Shown piece by piece: positions 6,128-7,534 of a stretch of 7,534 bases of DNA. Source of the stretch: Acidimicrobiales bacterium (GTDB lineage Bacteria; Actinomycetota; Acidimicrobiia; Acidimicrobiales; Palsa-688). The stretch is from contig JAFAWZ010000140.1 of the NCBI GenBank assembly GCA_019241495.1, positions 1 through 7,534 on the forward strand. Direction: 5' to 3'. Made by a program: the position numbers and the translations under genes. The notes below the pieces were generated by a model. The model saw nothing but the letters and a program-made list of their open reading frames with translations. It was not told where the DNA came from and ran no database searches. The stretch's first letter is position 1; each line of letters starts with the position of its first letter.

Positions 6128-6236
6128 CCGCCGTCGCTTCGCAGGACGAGCTCTTTGTGACGCGTTAACCGCACTATTTGCGGATAACGCGTCACAAAGC
6201 TCGCTGCGCGTCACAAAGAGAGTGGCAGGCGAGTGA
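6054..6236 (+). CDS. Possible small reading frame coupling udg to tsaE (60 codons; doubtful protein)
   Basis: From GTG 6054 a frame of 60 codons runs to a TGA at 6234-6236 that overlaps the tsaE GTG as GTGA. It reads VSDLVERSGV twice, then VVSDLRRRFAGRALC and a hairpin-encoded tail ending KRVAGE. A still smaller frame (GTG 5989, 22 codons, TGA 6055-6057) leads from the udg stop into it, again by GTGA overlap. Ribosomes could thus pass from udg to tsaE by successive stop-start coupling. Against a real protein: no recognised family, rare codons for this genome (TTA, CTA, TTT) in the hairpin part, and a sequence wholly made of repeats and hairpin. I list it as a possible leader-type frame, not an established gene. 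Confidence 0.2.
   Translation: MSDLVERSGVVSDLVERSGVVVSDLRRRFAGRALCDALTALFADNASQSSLRVTKRVAGE
6147..6220 (+). promoter_or_regulatory. Hairpin with a third, competing arm just upstream of tsaE
   Basis: Main stem: 6153-6173 pairs with 6179-6199, 20 of 21 positions (A6168 opposite A6184 mismatched), 5-base loop CTATT. CGAGC (6147-6151) can also pair with GCTCG (6199-6203) if a short bulge is allowed. A second copy of CGCGTCACAAAG at 6207-6218 creates an alternative: CTCTTTGTGACGCG (6151-6164) is fully complementary to CGCGTCACAAAGAG (6207-6220), 14 bp. The two folds exclude each other because they share the left arm. The second would occupy purines (AAAGAG) about 12 bases before the tsaE GTG at 6233. 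The main stem is about half G+C, unlike the surrounding DNA. No T-run follows, so a classical terminator is unlikely. A palindromic repeat element without regulatory function is the main alternative. Confidence 0.55.
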
Positions 6237-6712
6237 GCGTCACCCTCGACTGCCCCGACTCGGCCGCTACCCGGGCCGTCGCCGCCCGGCTGGCTCCAGC
6301 TTTGAGGTCAGGGGACGTCGTTCTGCTCGAGGGCGACCTGGGCACCGGCAAGACGACCTTCACCCAGGCACTGGCCGCGGCTCTGGGTGTGGAACGGGCC
6401 GTGACCAGCCCCACCTTCACCCTGATGAACATCCACCCGACGAAGGCCGGTTTCGATCTGGTGCACGTGGATGCCTACCGGATGGAGCGCCTGTCCGAGG
6501 TGGTCGAGCTGGCCCTACCGGAGCTGCTCGACGACGGTGCCGTGGTCGTGGTCGAGTGGGGAGAGCGGGCCGCCCCCGCTCTGCCCGGAGACAGGATGGT
6601 CATCCGCTTCGAGTACGGCCCGGGCGAGGGAAGCCGCCGGCTCACCATCGAGGCTGTCGGGGCCCGGTGGGAGGCCCTGGAGGCCTCGGGATTCCTGGGG
6701 GTCCGGGCGTGA
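6233..6712 (+). CDS. tsaE: tRNA t6A biosynthesis ATPase TsaE
   Basis: TsaE is the small P-loop ATPase that works with TsaB and TsaD to transfer the threonylcarbamoyl group to A37 of ANN-decoding tRNAs. The protein has 159 residues, normal for the family. Walker A is GDLGTGKT (34-41, with K40). It is followed by TSPTFTL (58-64, switch-like region), HVDAYRM (78-84, with D80) and VVVEWGE (105-111, with E108), all characteristic of the family. The GTG start at 6233 leaves the expected short N-terminal strand before the P-loop. AGAGAG at 6217-6222 or GGCAGG at 6224-6229 are weak ribosome-site candidates. The upstream spacer is described separately. The gene ends in a GTGA overlap with tsaB, so the two products are probably made in a fixed ratio. 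Confidence 0.95.
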   Translation: MSVTLDCPDSAATRAVAARLAPALRSGDVVLLEGDLGTGKTTFTQALAAALGVERAVTSPTFTLMNIHPTKAGFDLVHVDAYRMERLSEVVELALPELLDDGAVVVVEWGERAAPALPGDRMVIRFEYGPGEGSRRLTIEAVGARWEALEASGFLGVRA

Positions 6713-7389
6713 GCTATCGCCTCGCCATCGTGACCTCCACTCCGCAGGTCGGCGTCGCCCTCGGGGGGCCCGGCGGGGTGCTCGCCACCCTCCATCTGAG
6801 GCAGGGCCGCCGCCACGGGGAGACCCTCGTGCCGGCCATCGAGGCCATCACCCGGCTCGCCGGCCTCGGGCTTTCGGAGGTGGAGCAGGTCGTGGTCGAC
6901 GCGGGCCCGGGCCTGTTCACCGGGCTTCGTGTCGGGGTGGCGACGGCCAAGGCGCTCGGGTCGGCCCTCGGGATACCGGTGGTGCCGTGCAGCTCGCTCG
7001 ACATCCTCGCCCACCCCCACCGCGGGGCGGGCCGCACCGTTGCGGCGGTGGTCGACGCCCGCCGCGGCGAGGTCTTCTGGGCGTTGTACCAGCCGGCAGC
7101 TGATGGCATGGTCGCTGTCACCGAGGCGGCGGTAACGAGCCGTGAAGCGGTGCTTGGCGTGCTCACCGATCACCCCGGGGTGCTGGCCACCGGCGACGGG
7201 GCGCGCCGGTACCTTGCCAAGAGAGATGTGGTCGACGGAACCGTGGAGGTGGCGCCCGAAGAGTTCGATCACCCCTCCGCGGCCGTCCTGCTCGAGCTGG
7301 CCGCCAGCCGCCCGGCCCTGCCTGCGGAGAAGATCACCCCCACCTATCTGCGTGAAGCGGACGTGCGCATCGGATGGGAGCGGATGTAG
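6709..7389 (+). CDS. tsaB: tRNA t6A biosynthesis protein TsaB
   Basis: TsaB is the non-catalytic paralogue of TsaD and the scaffold for TsaD and TsaE in t6A synthesis. The 226 residues are typical. Motifs: LAIVTSTPQ (5-13, the first strand of the ASKHA fold), RRHGETLVP (34-42), DAGPGLFTGLRVG (64-76, the family hallmark), VDARRGEVFWALY, and PTYLREADVR near the C terminus. The first strand normally has Asp (LAIDTST) and here has V8. The GTG start at 6709 overlaps the tsaE stop as GTGA and follows a G-rich stretch (CTGGGGGTCC). The frame is open upstream to 6178 but that part covers tsaE in another phase. The TAG stop shares one base with the rimI GTG start (TAGTG). Confidence 0.94.
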   Translation: MSYRLAIVTSTPQVGVALGGPGGVLATLHLRQGRRHGETLVPAIEAITRLAGLGLSEVEQVVVDAGPGLFTGLRVGVATAKALGSALGIPVVPCSSLDILAHPHRGAGRTVAAVVDARRGEVFWALYQPAADGMVAVTEAAVTSREAVLGVLTDHPGVLATGDGARRYLAKRDVVDGTVEVAPEEFDHPSAAVLLELAASRPALPAEKITPTYLREADVRIGWERM

Positions 7390-7534
7390 TGGCCATCCAA
7401 CACGCGGTCGACGTCCAGCTGGTGCCCATGCGGCGGCGCCATCTGCGGTCGGTGCTGCGGATCGAGGGTCTCGTGTACCCGAGGCCGTGGACGTTGTCTC
7501 TGTTCCTCACCGAGTTGAGCCTGCGAGGAAGCCG
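7389..7534 (+). CDS. rimI: Start of a RimI-type GNAT N-acetyltransferase (3' truncated)
   Basis: Forty-eight codons are visible before the window ends. The product begins MAIQHAVDVQLVPMRRRHL and continues with VLRIEGLVYPRPWTLSLFLTEL. The pattern IE (25-26), YPxPW (30-34), F39 and EL (42-43) is the N-terminal signature of RimI acetyltransferases, which acetylate protein N termini such as that of ribosomal protein S18. The acetyl-CoA-binding part lies outside the window. GTG 7389 is chosen because GGGAG (7376-7380) lies 8 bases upstream and because it overlaps the tsaB stop by one base. An in-frame ATG at 7428 (M14) would cut into the first conserved strand. In many Actinobacteria the order is tsaE, tsaB, rimI, tsaD, so tsaD may follow. 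Confidence 0.82.
   Translation, partial: MAIQHAVDVQLVPMRRRHLRSVLRIEGLVYPRPWTLSLFLTELSLRGS

Noticed and set aside
5913..6236. Open frame of 107 codons starting inside udg
   Set aside because: Its first half is udg read in another phase. Only the part from GTG 6054 is discussed, as a doubtful small frame.

Overview
This is a GC-rich window (roughly 70% G+C, codons mostly ending in G or C). Its gene order is a known actinobacterial housekeeping neighbourhood: a GlmS-like gene, acpS, the NAD(P)HX repair gene, alr, then tsaE, tsaB and rimI. Mycobacterial chromosomes carry the same genes in a looser order. The family 4 uracil-DNA glycosylase and the amount of divergence suggest a deep-branching or uncultured actinobacterium, perhaps Acidimicrobiia-like. 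That placement is inference. I see no integrase, transposase, phage gene, tRNA, rRNA or CRISPR array.

Layout. Bases 1-4585 (+) hold five genes: the 3' end of a probable GlmS-type SIS-domain enzyme, acpS, a fused NnrE-NnrD NAD(P)HX repair enzyme, alanine racemase, and an S58 (DmpA/P1) peptidase. Every junction is a 4-base NTGA overlap (GTGA three times, TTGA once), so the group looks like one translationally coupled operon. Bases 4580-4647 hold two adjacent hairpins between convergent genes. One is a perfect 22-bp inverted repeat that contains the peptidase stop codon. Bases 4638-5300 (-) encode a proline/glycine-rich RDD membrane protein. A 107-bp divergent region (5301-5407) separates it from bases 5408-7534 (+): udg, a 240-bp spacer, tsaE, tsaB and the 5' end of rimI.

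Function. The left operon supplies amino sugar (if the first gene is glmS-like), D-alanine for the cell wall, carrier-protein activation for lipid synthesis, and metabolite repair. The right group starts with DNA repair and continues with TsaE and TsaB, which help make the t6A modification of tRNA. RimI-type acetyltransferases usually sit next to tsaB and tsaD, so tsaD may lie just beyond the window.

The part that ordinary annotation does not explain is the spacer between udg and tsaE. It holds three near-identical 29-31-bp repeats plus an 11-bp partial copy, and an A+T-richer 21-bp imperfect hairpin. A third arm of that hairpin permits an alternative 14-bp fold next to the tsaE start. Small reading frames run through the spacer and are linked by the same GTGA overlaps. 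The spacer is bounded by a 7-bp direct repeat, GTGAGCG. Removing one repeat with the intervening DNA (244 bp) would recreate a GTGA overlap between udg and tsaE like those elsewhere in the window. It therefore looks like an inserted or expanded element in a once gap-free operon.
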